From Clostridium peptidivorans (lineage in GTDB: Bacteria; Bacillota; Clostridia; Clostridiales; Clostridiaceae), in NCBI RefSeq assembly GCF_900205925.1, contig NZ_OAOD01000009.1, forward strand, positions 1 through 64,000: a stretch of DNA of 64,000 bases, given 5' to 3'. How positions within the stretch are numbered: position 1 is the stretch's first letter; each line of letters starts with the position of its first letter. Position numbers and translations under genes: made by a program. Shown here piece by piece: positions 8,065-16,407 of this stretch. The notes below the pieces were generated by a model that saw only the letters and a program-made list of their open reading frames with translations, was not told the DNA's origin and did no database searches.

Positions 8065-9011
8065 ATAATATGATAGCTTTTAACATAGAGGATAAGTTTA
8101 AAATAGTAGAAAATAAACTATCAGACAATGTAAATTTTAATTTATGGGTAAATTGCTATGTAGATGAATTACTAGATATTAAACAAAGATTTGTGCTAGA
8201 TGAAGAGGCTATAAATGAATGCAAAGATTTTAATAAAGGAACAAAAATAGAGTTTTTTAAAAATTACATATTTATAGTTCTCAATATATTTGATTATTAT
8301 GATGAGGGTGTACATTCTAGAGAATTATATATTTTTTTAAGTGATAATTATATAATAACTACTTTTAAGGAAAAGCTAGAACTTTTAGAACTTCTTATGG
8401 AAGATATAAGAAAGGAAAAAAATTGTTTATTGCTTAAGGAAAATGCTGATCCTCAACTTATACTTTATTATATTTTAGATAGAATAATATTAAAAAACTA
8501 TAATGTTATATCTAAATTAGAAGAGCAAAGTGACAAAATAGAAATAAGAATACTTAAAAATCCAGAGCATAAGCAATTAGATGATCTTATAGATTTGAGA
8601 AGGCAAGTATATAAAGTTAGAAAATATTTAAATCCGCTAAGATATATAGGCGATTCCTTGCTAAGTAATGATAATTCCATAATTAAAGATACGAACATGA
8701 AATACTTTGAAAGTTTAAATACAAAAATAGATAAACTTATGATGTCCCTGGAAAGTTTAGTTCAAGATCTAGCTTTAGGAAGGGAAGCGTTTGAGGCTGA
8801 AATGTCTAATAAAACCAATGAACTTATGAAAATATTTACCTTAATAGCTACAATATTTTTACCTTTAAACTTGATTACAAGTATATATGGGATGAATGTA
8901 AGGCATATACCGTTTGTATTTACAGATTATGGTTTTTATTACTTGTTTGTAATTATGATTATAGTTTCACTTTTACTTATATATTTGTTTAAAAGAAAAA
9001 AATGGCTTTGA
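8061..9011 (+). CDS. CorA family divalent cation (Mg2+) transporter
   Basis: A 316-residue protein. A long, charged, largely helical cytoplasmic domain is followed by two C-terminal membrane helices (about 264-283 and 293-312). The first helix ends in YGMNVRHIPF, which contains the GMN selectivity motif of CorA channels. The GTG at 8061 overlaps the stop of the preceding gene (GTGA); an ATG at 8070 with GGGTGA just upstream is an alternative start. It is the last gene of the hprK operon. Confidence 0.9.
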   Translation: MNNMIAFNIEDKFKIVENKLSDNVNFNLWVNCYVDELLDIKQRFVLDEEAINECKDFNKGTKIEFFKNYIFIVLNIFDYYDEGVHSRELYIFLSDNYIITTFKEKLELLELLMEDIRKEKNCLLLKENADPQLILYYILDRIILKNYNVISKLEEQSDKIEIRILKNPEHKQLDDLIDLRRQVYKVRKYLNPLRYIGDSLLSNDNSIIKDTNMKYFESLNTKIDKLMMSLESLVQDLALGREAFEAEMSNKTNELMKIFTLIATIFLPLNLITSIYGMNVRHIPFVFTDYGFYYLFVIMIIVSLLLIYLFKRKKWL

Positions 9012-9047
9012 TGCATCACAAAAATTTAAAATGTCTATGTATTATGA

Positions 9048-9053
9048 TATAAT
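9048..9053 (+). promoter_or_regulatory. -10 box upstream of the M18 aminopeptidase gene
   Basis: TATAAT lies 52 bp before the ATG at 9106. The -35 is weak (TTTAAA-like). Confidence 0.45.
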
Positions 9054-9105
9054 GGAAAAAGTAAATATTACAGGAAAAGGGAGGTGGATCTGCTCTTAAT
9101 TACCT

Positions 9106-10521
9106 ATGGGCAGAAAAACAATGGAAAAAGATTTAGTGAAAAAATATGAATATGCTTGGGATAAATATAGTAAAGAAGATTTAGAAAAGGTATTTGCATT
9201 AAGTGAAAGATATAAGGAATTTATGTCTAAGTGTAAAACTGAAAGAGAATGTGTAATAGAGCTTGCAAGATTTGCAGAAAAAAAGGGCTATAAAAATTTA
9301 GAAGATATTATAAAAAACAATGGAAGTCTTAAAGCAGGAGACAAAGTATATGCTAATAATAAAGATAAAACTTTAGCATTATTTATTATAGGAAGTGAAC
9401 CTATAGAAAAGGGTATGAATATATTAGGAGCTCATGTGGATTCTCCAAGACTGGATTTAAAGCAAAATCCACTTTATGAAGATACTGATTTAGCAATGTT
9501 TGAAACCCATTATTATGGTGGAATAAAGAAATATCAGTGGGTAACTCTTCCGCTTGCTATTCATGGGGTTATAGTTAAAAAGGATGGAACAGCAGTAAAT
9601 GTGGTTATAGGAGAAGATGATAATGATCCTGTAATAGGAGTTTCTGATCTTTTAATTCATTTAGCTGGAGATCAGTTAGAGAAAAAGCTTGGAAAGGCTA
9701 TAGATGGGGAAGATTTAAACATACTTGTAGGAAGTATTCCAATTCCTGATAAAGATGTGAAAGATAGAGTAAAGAGAAATATATTAAGACTTTTAAATGA
9801 AAAATATGATGTGGAAGAAGAAGATTTTGTATCCGCAGAATTAGAAGTAGTTCCTGCAGGTAAGGCAAGAGACTATGGATTAGATAGAAGTATGGTTATG
9901 GCTTATGGACATGATGATAGAGTATGCTCATACACATCCTTTGAAGCTATGATGGATATGGAAAATCCTAAAAAAACATGTGTTACTCTTTTAGTAGATA
10001 AAGAAGAAATAGGAAGTGTTGGAGCTACAGGAATGAAATCTAAGTTCTATGAAAATACTGTAGCAGAAATAATGAATCTAGTGGGAGATTATAATGAATT
10101 AAAGCTTAGACGTGCACTTAATAATTCTAAAATGTTATCTTCAGATGTAAGTGCGGCATTTGATCCAAATTTCCCATCTGTAATGGAAAGGAAGAATTCA
10201 GCTTATTTTGGAAAGGGATTAGTGTTTAATAAATACACTGGTGCTAGAGGAAAATCAGGTTCTAACGATGCTAATGCAGAATATGTAGCAGAAATTAGAA
10301 AAATAATGGATAAACATAACGTATCTTGGCAAACTTCAGAACTTGGTAAGGTAGACCAAGGCGGTGGTGGAACCATAGCATATATACTTGCAGAGTATAA
10401 TATGGAGGTAATAGATTGTGGAGTAGCACTTCATAATATGCATGCACCTTGGGAAGTTGCAAGTAAAGCTGATATATATGAAGCTATGAGAGGGTACTAT
10501 GCTTTCCTTGTAGAAGCATAA
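9106..10521 (+). CDS. M18 family aminopeptidase
   Basis: A 471-residue zinc aminopeptidase of the M18 (aspartyl aminopeptidase/aminopeptidase I) family. Metal and catalytic regions visible are GAHVDSPRLD (about 105-114), AYGHDDRVCS, VDKEEIGSVGATG and, near the C-terminus, CGVALHNMHAPWEV. It releases N-terminal residues from peptides in the cytoplasm. Start choice is odd. The strongest ribosome site (GGGAGGTGG, 9080-9088) lies about 17 nt before the ATG at 9106. An internal ATG at 9121 has almost no ribosome site. Confidence 0.93.
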   Translation: MGRKTMEKDLVKKYEYAWDKYSKEDLEKVFALSERYKEFMSKCKTERECVIELARFAEKKGYKNLEDIIKNNGSLKAGDKVYANNKDKTLALFIIGSEPIEKGMNILGAHVDSPRLDLKQNPLYEDTDLAMFETHYYGGIKKYQWVTLPLAIHGVIVKKDGTAVNVVIGEDDNDPVIGVSDLLIHLAGDQLEKKLGKAIDGEDLNILVGSIPIPDKDVKDRVKRNILRLLNEKYDVEEEDFVSAELEVVPAGKARDYGLDRSMVMAYGHDDRVCSYTSFEAMMDMENPKKTCVTLLVDKEEIGSVGATGMKSKFYENTVAEIMNLVGDYNELKLRRALNNSKMLSSDVSAAFDPNFPSVMERKNSAYFGKGLVFNKYTGARGKSGSNDANAEYVAEIRKIMDKHNVSWQTSELGKVDQGGGGTIAYILAEYNMEVIDCGVALHNMHAPWEVASKADIYEAMRGYYAFLVEA

Positions 10522-10549
10522 GAGTTTAATATATTTTATCACTAATATT

Positions 10550-10590
10550 AAAGCAAGAGGATAAAGTGAATTTACCCTCTTGCTTTATAT
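10550..10590 (+). terminator. Terminator after the aminopeptidase gene
   Basis: AAAGCAAGAGG pairs with CCTCTTGCTTT across a 14-nt loop. Confidence 0.65.
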
Positions 10591-10598
10591 GATTTATG

Positions 10599-10662
10599 CA
10601 TGATTTATAGAAATCTCTGATTTCGTTATAAATCAGCACATCTCAATTCATTGAGATGTTTC
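10599..10662 (-). repeat. 64-bp double-hairpin repeat, copy 1
   Basis: Read on the minus strand, this 64-bp segment differs from 22637-22700 at about five positions. It contains two consecutive hairpins: ACATCTCAAT/ATTGAGATGT, then TGATTTATA/TATAAATCA with an inner GAAAT/ATTTC. Part of it (CAAATCAGCACATC) recurs at 10691-10704. It is non-coding and lies between convergent genes. Confidence 0.8.
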
Positions 10663-10711
10663 CTCGCATTATTTACAAAAAACTTTGATTACATCACAAA
10701 TCAGCACATCA

Positions 10712-11185
10712 TTAATTTTTATCTCTAGGAATCATATAATTACATATGTTGTACAGATTATAGGAGTAAGGTACTTTACTCATATTTATAAAATCCATTT
10801 CATAAAATCCATCCCAGGGGTATATAGAAGCTAAATCTTTACTATATACGTTTATTACATATTTTTCGTTAGAAATGGTAATGAATATCTTATACAAAGG
10901 TTTTTTAGGAAGATCTTTAGGTCTATCCATAAAGGATTTTTCATCAAGGCTTGAAAAAAAATTAGGTATTACTTTTAAATCTTCTGAAGATAGCTCCTTT
11001 TCCTTATAATAAGAAGTATCCGTTATTGAACATCTGTAAGAGTTATTTAAATTAATTTCGTTAGATAAAAGGTTTGTATAATAATATTTAGTTTCTTTAC
11101 CTTTATAATAATGGTACCTAGAGCATGAACTAGTAAAAAGCATAAGCATCATAAGTAAAATTACATAACAAAGTTTTCTTTTCAT
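10712..11185 (-). CDS. Putative lipoprotein, 157 aa
   Basis: The N-terminus is a lipoprotein signal peptide: MKRKL, a hydrophobic stretch, then the lipobox LFTSSC with Cys at about residue 21. The mature part is rich in Tyr, Ser and Lys and has no recognisable domain; it is probably exposed on the outer face of the membrane. The start ATG follows AAAGGTGG. The gene is isolated, running toward the aminopeptidase and away from the CsoR-like regulator. Confidence 0.7.
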   Translation of the reverse strand: MKRKLCYVILLMMLMLFTSSCSRYHYYKGKETKYYYTNLLSNEINLNNSYRCSITDTSYYKEKELSSEDLKVIPNFFSSLDEKSFMDRPKDLPKKPLYKIFITISNEKYVINVYSKDLASIYPWDGFYEMDFINMSKVPYSYNLYNICNYMIPRDKN

Positions 11186-11266
11186 TTAAGCCACCTTTAC
11201 CTTGTTTTCATTAAACATCATATGAGATGAAAATAAGTTTTATTACTTTAAAAATAGAAAATTTAG

Positions 11267-11316
11267 TTGAAGGTGCATATAAGAAATGATATAATATGAA
11301 TACCCAGAGGGGTATT
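11267..11316 (+). promoter_or_regulatory. Promoter with CsoR/CstR-type operator
   Basis: TTGAAG (11267-11272) and TATAAT (11290-11295) are 17 bp apart. Directly after the -10 box sits AATACCCAGAGGGGTATT (11299-11316), an inverted repeat with the G-tract arms typical of CsoR-family operators. A repressor bound here would cover the transcription start, so autoregulation is likely. Confidence 0.75.
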
Positions 11317-11333
11317 TTAATGAGGTGATAACA

Positions 11334-11603
11334 ATGGCAAATGATAGTGTTAAAAAGGATATTCAAAATAGACTTAAAAGGATAGAAGGCCAAGTAAAGG
11401 GCATAGAAAAAATGATAGATAATGATGCAAGTTGTAAGGAAATTTTAATACAAATTGCAGCGGTAAGATCTGCAATAAATAAGGCAGGAGCCATGGTTTT
11501 ACAAAACTATGCCAAAAACTGCCTAGGAAATTGTGAAGCATTAAGTAAAGATGAAAAGGCAGTAGATGATTTAATAGGTACCTTAACAATGTTTATGAAG
11601 TAA
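11334..11603 (+). CDS. CsoR/CstR/FrmR-family metal- or sulfur-responsive repressor
   Basis: An 89-residue all-helical DUF156 protein with the family motifs RLKRIEGQVKGI and AAVRSAINKAG. CsoR binds Cu(I) through Cys-His-Cys. Here Cys34 and Cys63 match the two Cys positions, but the His position is Tyr59, and there is an extra Cys67. A Cys pair without the His is the pattern of CstR, which reacts with persulfides, so a sulfur or other stress sensor is more likely than a copper sensor. The ATG at 11334 follows GAGGTGA and is preferred to the upstream GTG at 11325. No copper pump or sulfur gene is adjacent. Its own operator lies upstream. Confidence 0.88.
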   Translation: MANDSVKKDIQNRLKRIEGQVKGIEKMIDNDASCKEILIQIAAVRSAINKAGAMVLQNYAKNCLGNCEALSKDEKAVDDLIGTLTMFMK

Positions 11604-11640
11604 TTGTGCTAAATTACACTTTAGCACAATTATTTTTTTT
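11604..11640 (+). terminator. Terminator after the CsoR-like gene
   Basis: ATTGTGCTAA and TTTAGCACAAT form a stem followed by an eight-T run. It overlaps the 3' end of the opposing ThrE-like gene. Confidence 0.75.
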
Positions 11641-12066
11641 ATGATAAAATGTTATAAGTCTAGTTAATGATGAAACTAAAATCACTCCAACGGCAATAGC
11701 ACCTGCTATTGTAAGGGTTGAAAGTCCTGTATTTAAGGATTTGGTTACATTTCCTTCTACTGAAGCAAGCATAGTGTAATACATGCCTCCTCCAGGAACT
11801 AGTGGAAGTATGCCGCATATTATAAATATAGTAACGGGGCATTTTCGTACTCTTGCCATTACTTCAGAATATATAGCTACAGCTACAGAAGCGTAAAAGA
11901 AGGCTAGAGGTTGAGAAATAGTATATTTTAATGAAAGCATATAAAAAAACCAACTTAGCCCTCCGCCTAGGGCAGCTATCCAAGTGTTTTTTCCTTTTAT
12001 ATTAAATATAACTGAAAATGCCAGTATTGCAATGAAAGAATAAAAAGAAGGCAAAAATAACTCCAT
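11614..12066 (-). CDS. Threonine/serine exporter C-terminal-type subunit (YjjB-like)
   Basis: A 150-residue, highly hydrophobic protein with four to five membrane segments, matching the C-terminal half of ThrE (YjjB/DUF3815 family): an early FNIKGKN loop, a LGGGLSWFFYML segment, VARVRKCPVTIFIICGILPLVPGGGMYYT, and a final helix. In many Firmicutes the ThrE exporter is split in two, and the partner half is directly upstream. An open frame extends to 12138, but the ATG at 12066 is preceded by GGAGGAGG and is the evident start. Export of Thr/Ser or small dicarboxylates is inferred from the family. Confidence 0.85.
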   Translation of the reverse strand: MELFLPSFYSFIAILAFSVIFNIKGKNTWIAALGGGLSWFFYMLSLKYTISQPLAFFYASVAVAIYSEVMARVRKCPVTIFIICGILPLVPGGGMYYTMLASVEGNVTKSLNTGLSTLTIAGAIAVGVILVSSLTRLITFYHKKNNCAKV

Positions 12067-12067
12067 T

Positions 12068-12841
12068 TTATATAGAACCTCCTCCAAAATGAGATATCCA
12101 AAATGAAAATACCAAACCACTTCCAACAGCAATTGCAATGGCTATAAGAAATGATTCTATAATTCTAGAAGTTCCTGCAACTAAATCCCCGGCTATAGTA
12201 TCTCTTATGGCATTGGTTATTGTAAGACCTGGAACTAACAGCATAAGAGAACCTATTACAATTTTGTCGGTATTATTTCCTATATGTAATGAAGTACTTG
12301 CCAGTGCAATAAAGGAAGCTGCAGCACCTCCTATAGCATTTATAAAAAAGGAATTAGTTCCAATTTTGTTTAAAGTCCTAGAAAGTATTTGTATAGTAAA
12401 GCCGATGAGCATAGAAACACAAAAATCGTTAAAATCTCCTCCGAATAATAAGGTAAAAAAACCTGCAGATATAGAAGAACAAAATATAACTAAGTTTCGT
12501 TCATATTCCTGTCCGTTTTTTATAGTTATTAAATAATCTTCAACTACATCTAGGGGAAGATTTTTACTACATATTTGTCTAGATAAATCATTTATTTTAG
12601 ATATTTTATCTAAATCGACTTTACGGTGTCTGACTCTAGTTACTTTAGAATAGACTTTTCCATCTATATCTGTTATAGATATCATTATTCCTGTAGGGGT
12701 TACAAAGCTATCAACCTTTTGTACTCCATAAGCACTACACATACGTTCTATAGTTTCTTCTACTCTATAAGTTTCAGCTCCGTTTTCTAGCATAATCTCA
12801 CCAGCAAAGGAAGTTAAATGTACTAATTTATTTACATCCAT
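12068..12841 (-). CDS. Threonine/serine exporter N-terminal-type subunit (YjjP-like, DUF1212)
   Basis: A 257-residue protein with the DUF1212/ThrE N-terminal layout. A cytoplasmic start contains LENGAETYRVEETIERMC and a conserved FVTPTGI segment, followed by about five membrane helices from residue 116 on. It ends one base before the start of the C-terminal-type subunit, so the pair is coupled. The two halves together correspond to one full-length ThrE. The ribosome site GGATGGAGATAAA precedes the ATG. Confidence 0.88.
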   Translation of the reverse strand: MDVNKLVHLTSFAGEIMLENGAETYRVEETIERMCSAYGVQKVDSFVTPTGIMISITDIDGKVYSKVTRVRHRKVDLDKISKINDLSRQICSKNLPLDVVEDYLITIKNGQEYERNLVIFCSSISAGFFTLLFGGDFNDFCVSMLIGFTIQILSRTLNKIGTNSFFINAIGGAAASFIALASTSLHIGNNTDKIVIGSLMLLVPGLTITNAIRDTIAGDLVAGTSRIIESFLIAIAIAVGSGLVFSFWISHFGGGSI

Positions 12842-12921
12842 TTTATCTCCATCCTAATAATAAAATCCAATCCAATTATAGCATAATTTTTTAAAAAGAA
12901 TATAAAAAATTATAAAAAATA

Positions 12922-12950
12922 TTGACTAATTAATAAAATTATGAATTAAT
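12922..12950 (+). promoter_or_regulatory. Promoter candidate for the PhzF-like gene
   Basis: TTGACT (12922-12927) and ATTAAT (12945-12950) have a 17-bp spacer, about 40 bp before the ATG. Confidence 0.4.
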
Positions 12951-12990
12951 AAAATAGTATGTAAAATTATAGAAAAGGGAGTAGAGGGAA

Positions 12991-13833
12991 ATGATAAAAG
13001 TTTTTCTTGTAAAGTCTTTTACATCATCTGAAAATGGAGGAAATCCTGCAGGAGTAGTTATAAACAATGGACTGAAGGATGAAGAAATGCAAAGTATAGC
13101 AAAAGAAGTAGGTTTTTCAGAAACCACCTTCATAAGAAAAATGGATTGCAAGAATTTTGAACTTAGGTATTTTACTCCAGAAGTTGAAACTAACTTATGT
13201 GGACATGGAACTATAGCAGCCTTTTACTGCATGAAAGTATTAAATGAAGTAGAAGAAGCAGAAATATATATGCATACTAAGGCTGGTAAATTAAAAATAT
13301 TTATAAATGACTCTAAAATTTATATGGAGCAATCAAAGCCTATTATAAGTGACATATGTATTGAAGAAAGGTTAATATTTGAAGCGTTAAATATACCTTA
13401 CGAAGATAAGAAGGAAAACCTACCTATTAAAATAGTATCTGTGGGAACGCCTAAAATAATTATACCTCTTAAAAATCGAGATATGCTTTTTTCTATAAAA
13501 CCTGATTTTGAAAAACTTAAGGAAATTTCACGTATGACCAGTTCTAAAGGCTTTTATCCATTTACTTTTGATGTACTAGATAAAAATAACCTTATACATG
13601 CAAGACAATTCAATCCGTTGTTTGGTATACCTGAAGATCCTATTACAGGGGTGGCAGCAGGTGCGTTAGGAATTTATTTAAATAAATTTTATGATAAAGA
13701 AATGGAAGTCTTCAGTGTAGAACAGGGATACATATTAAATAAGCCAGGTATAGTAGGTGTAAAAATAGAAGAAGGCATTTCCTATATAGGTGGATCAGCT
13801 GTACTATATGATGAAAGACATATTGAGCTGTAA
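12991..13833 (+). CDS. PhzF family isomerase/epimerase-like protein
   Basis: A 280-residue protein with the two-lobe diaminopimelate-epimerase fold of the PhzF family. Family motifs are SENGGNPAGVV near the N-terminus, with the region holding the catalytic acid further on (EVGFSETTF), then LRYFTPEVETNLCGHGT and, in the second lobe, PEDPITGVAAGALG. PhzF itself isomerises a phenazine precursor; most bacterial homologues have no assigned substrate and no phenazine genes are present. The ATG follows GGGAGTAGAGGG. It is monocistronic, between the ThrE pair and rnf. Confidence 0.9.
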   Translation: MIKVFLVKSFTSSENGGNPAGVVINNGLKDEEMQSIAKEVGFSETTFIRKMDCKNFELRYFTPEVETNLCGHGTIAAFYCMKVLNEVEEAEIYMHTKAGKLKIFINDSKIYMEQSKPIISDICIEERLIFEALNIPYEDKKENLPIKIVSVGTPKIIIPLKNRDMLFSIKPDFEKLKEISRMTSSKGFYPFTFDVLDKNNLIHARQFNPLFGIPEDPITGVAAGALGIYLNKFYDKEMEVFSVEQGYILNKPGIVGVKIEEGISYIGGSAVLYDERHIEL

Positions 13834-14018
13834 ATGGACATTGCATAATTGTCGAAATAATTTTAAATTAATTACTATTCATACATTTGAAAGAATACAA
13901 AAAATTATTCATTTTAGTTATTAATAGAGGAATTTGCATGTTATTGTAGAATATTATTATGTCGGAGAAATACTCCTTGTGTTACCAATGAACCAATTTA
14001 AAAGTTGTTCAAAAACTA

Positions 14019-14070
14019 TTGACATATTTCGCGTAACAAATTAGTATATAAATGAGTATTTGTATACTCA
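14019..14070 (+). promoter_or_regulatory. rnf promoter with inverted repeat
   Basis: TTGACA (14019-14024) is followed after 17-18 bp by a TAGTATA-like -10. Immediately downstream lies TGAGTAT-TTGT-ATACTCA (14053-14070), a 7-bp inverted repeat at the likely transcription start. This could be an operator or a 5' hairpin. No classic Rex site was found. Confidence 0.55.
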
Positions 14071-14126
14071 AAAATTTAATGTTTATATTGTATTTCATAT
14101 AGAAATTTAAAGAATGGAGGGTCTTT

Positions 14127-15446
14127 ATGGAATTATTAACTTTTAAAAACGGAGTACATCCCCCTCATGGTAAACATTATACAGAAAACAAGCAAATAGA
14201 AGAGTATTTACCAAAGGGAGACGTTATTATACCAATGGCACAACACATTGGTGCCCCTGCTGAACCACTAGTAAAAAAAGGTGATAGGGTTTTAGTAGGA
14301 CAAAAGATAGGAGAAGCTAAGGGGTTTGTATCTGCAAATATTCATAGCAGTGTATCTGGAACTGTTAAAAATATTGTAGCAGTATCAAATTTTAACGGAG
14401 CTAAGGTTTCAGCAGTAGTTATTGAAAACGATGGACTTTATGAAGAAGTAGATACAATAAAGCCAAATGCTGACTATGCAAAGTTATCAAAGGAAGAAAT
14501 AATAGAAATCATAAAAGAAGCAGGTATAGTAGGTATGGGTGGAGCTACATTCCCAACTCATGTAAAACTTATGCCACCAGCTGACAAGAAAATAGAGTTC
14601 ATAGTAGTAAATGCTGCAGAATGTGAGCCATATTTAACTTGTGACCACAGAATGATGCTTGAGTACACTAAGGAAATAATTGAAGGATTAAAAATAGTTC
14701 TGAAGTTATTCCCAGGTGCAAAAGGATATATAGGAATAGAAGACAATAAGCCAAATGCTATAAAAGCTATGGCAGAAGCAGCACAAGGAACTGGAATAGA
14801 AGTAAAAGCTGTTAAAACTAAGTATCCTCAAGGAGCTGAAAAACAGTTAATCTATTCTTTAACAAAGAGAGAAGTACCATCAGGTGCACTTCCAGCAGAT
14901 GCAGGATGCGTTGTTCAAAACGTAGACACAATCTATGAAATATACAATGCTGTAGTAAATGGTAAACCACTTACTTCAAGAGTTGTAACTGTAACTGGTG
15001 ATGCAGTAAAAGAACCAAAAAATATCAGATTTAAAATTGGAACTTCAATGAAGGAACTAGTAGAATTTGCTGGTGGATTTGTAGAAGATCCAATAAAGAT
15101 AATATCTGGTGGTCCTATGATGGGAATTGCAATGTATACTTTAGATGCTCCAGCAACAAAAGGAACTTCAGGAATACTTTGCTTAACTAAAAAGGTAGCA
15201 ACTGTAGAAGAAGAATCTAACTGTATAAATTGCGGAAAATGTGTACAAGTTTGTCCGATGAACTTAATGCCAACAACACTTGCGGCATCAGCTTCAATGC
15301 AGAACTATGAAATGTTCGATCAATATGATGGAAGAGATTGTATAGAATGTGGATGCTGTTCATTTACTTGTCCAGCAAGACGTCATTTATTACAAAGAAT
15401 ACGTTCTGGTAAAAAGGTCGTTTGTAAAACTCCAAAGAAAAAATAA
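14127..15446 (+). CDS. rnfC: Rnf complex subunit C (NADH-binding, 4Fe-4S)
   Basis: A 439-residue RnfC. The N-terminal part resembles the HPPHGKHYT start of the family. The central NADH/FMN-binding domain (VGMGGATFPTHVKL) is like NuoF. The C-terminus has two 4Fe-4S motifs, CINCGKCVQVCP and CIECGCCSFTCP. RnfC is the cytoplasmic subunit that reduces NAD+ with electrons from ferredoxin, coupled to Na+ or H+ export by the complex. First gene of the rnfCDGEAB operon; the ATG follows TGGAGGG. Confidence 0.97.
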   Translation: MELLTFKNGVHPPHGKHYTENKQIEEYLPKGDVIIPMAQHIGAPAEPLVKKGDRVLVGQKIGEAKGFVSANIHSSVSGTVKNIVAVSNFNGAKVSAVVIENDGLYEEVDTIKPNADYAKLSKEEIIEIIKEAGIVGMGGATFPTHVKLMPPADKKIEFIVVNAAECEPYLTCDHRMMLEYTKEIIEGLKIVLKLFPGAKGYIGIEDNKPNAIKAMAEAAQGTGIEVKAVKTKYPQGAEKQLIYSLTKREVPSGALPADAGCVVQNVDTIYEIYNAVVNGKPLTSRVVTVTGDAVKEPKNIRFKIGTSMKELVEFAGGFVEDPIKIISGGPMMGIAMYTLDAPATKGTSGILCLTKKVATVEEESNCINCGKCVQVCPMNLMPTTLAASASMQNYEMFDQYDGRDCIECGCCSFTCPARRHLLQRIRSGKKVVCKTPKKK

Positions 15447-15476
15447 AATTAAAATTTAAATAAGAGGTGAATATAA

Positions 15477-16406
15477 ATGTCCGAAACAACAATGTATACC
15501 GTATCTTCATCTCCACACATACGTGCGAAAGATACAACTCAAAGCATAATGAGAGATGTTGTTATAGCTTTACTTCCAGCAACTGCTGCAGGAATATACT
15601 TCTTTAAACTTCAGGGACTTTTAGTAATACTTGCTTCAGTACTTTCCTGTGTAGCAGCAGAGTATATATGGCAAAAAGCTACTCATAGAAAAGTAACTAT
15701 AAGCGATTTAAGTGCCGTTGTAACAGGATTATTATTAGCTTTTAACTTACCAGCATCTGTTCCACTTTGGTTGCCAGTAATAGGCGGATTCGTTGCAATT
15801 ATAATAGCTAAACAATTTTTCGGTGGAATAGGTCAAAATATCGTAAACCCAGCTTTACTTGCAAGAGCGTTCTTACTTGCATCTTGGCCAGTAGCTATGA
15901 CTACATGGACATTAGATGGAACAACAACAGCTACACCACTTGCTTTCTTAAAAGGAGTTGAAGCAACTGGTCAGGCACCTAGCTTAATGAATGTATTTAT
16001 AGGAAATGTTGGTGGATGTATTGGTGAAACTTCAGCACTTGCAATAATTCTTGGTGCAGCATACTTATTTGCTAAGAGAATTATTGATTGGAGAGCTCCA
16101 GTTACATTTATAGCTACTACTTTTATTATGACTGCAATAGCAGGAAGATCTGCAAATCCATTTTATGAATTATTTGCAGGTGGATTAATGCTTGGAGCAT
16201 TCTTCATGGCAACAGATTATGCAACTTCTCCAATTACACCACGTGGTAGAATAATATTTGGTATTGGTTGTGGAGTAATTACTGGTCTTGTCCGTATATT
16301 TGGTGGATATCCAGAAGGTGTATCTTACTCAATACTAGTAATGAACTTGTTCGTTCCACTTATTGAGAGATGGACAGTTCCAAGAACTTTTGGGAAGGTG
16401 AAATAG
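15477..16406 (+). CDS. rnfD: Rnf complex subunit D (flavinylated membrane protein)
   Basis: A 309-residue membrane protein with about nine to ten helices of the NqrB/RnfD family. A TTTATPLA segment at about residues 149-156 is the likely covalent FMN attachment site (Thr in a [ST]xATP context), and NPALLARAFLLASWP is a family signature. RnfD is part of the ion-translocating membrane core. GAGGTGA precedes the ATG, 30 bp after rnfC. FMN attachment would be done by the ApbE encoded on the opposite strand downstream. Confidence 0.96.
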   Translation: MSETTMYTVSSSPHIRAKDTTQSIMRDVVIALLPATAAGIYFFKLQGLLVILASVLSCVAAEYIWQKATHRKVTISDLSAVVTGLLLAFNLPASVPLWLPVIGGFVAIIIAKQFFGGIGQNIVNPALLARAFLLASWPVAMTTWTLDGTTTATPLAFLKGVEATGQAPSLMNVFIGNVGGCIGETSALAIILGAAYLFAKRIIDWRAPVTFIATTFIMTAIAGRSANPFYELFAGGLMLGAFFMATDYATSPITPRGRIIFGIGCGVITGLVRIFGGYPEGVSYSILVMNLFVPLIERWTVPRTFGKVK

Positions 16407-16407
16407 T

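Noticed and set aside
12138-12536. 132-aa plus-strand frame inside the ThrE N-terminal-type gene
   Set aside because: Shadow of a well supported gene on the other strand.
13927-13956. Possible third copy of the 220-bp element (GGAATTTGCAT..TTGTAGAA)
   Set aside because: Only two short matches, no paired arm and no TIR.
14019-14042. Rex-type operator in the rnf promoter
   Set aside because: TTGACA and TAACAA only partly match and have wrong spacing for TTGTTAA-N4-TTAACAA.
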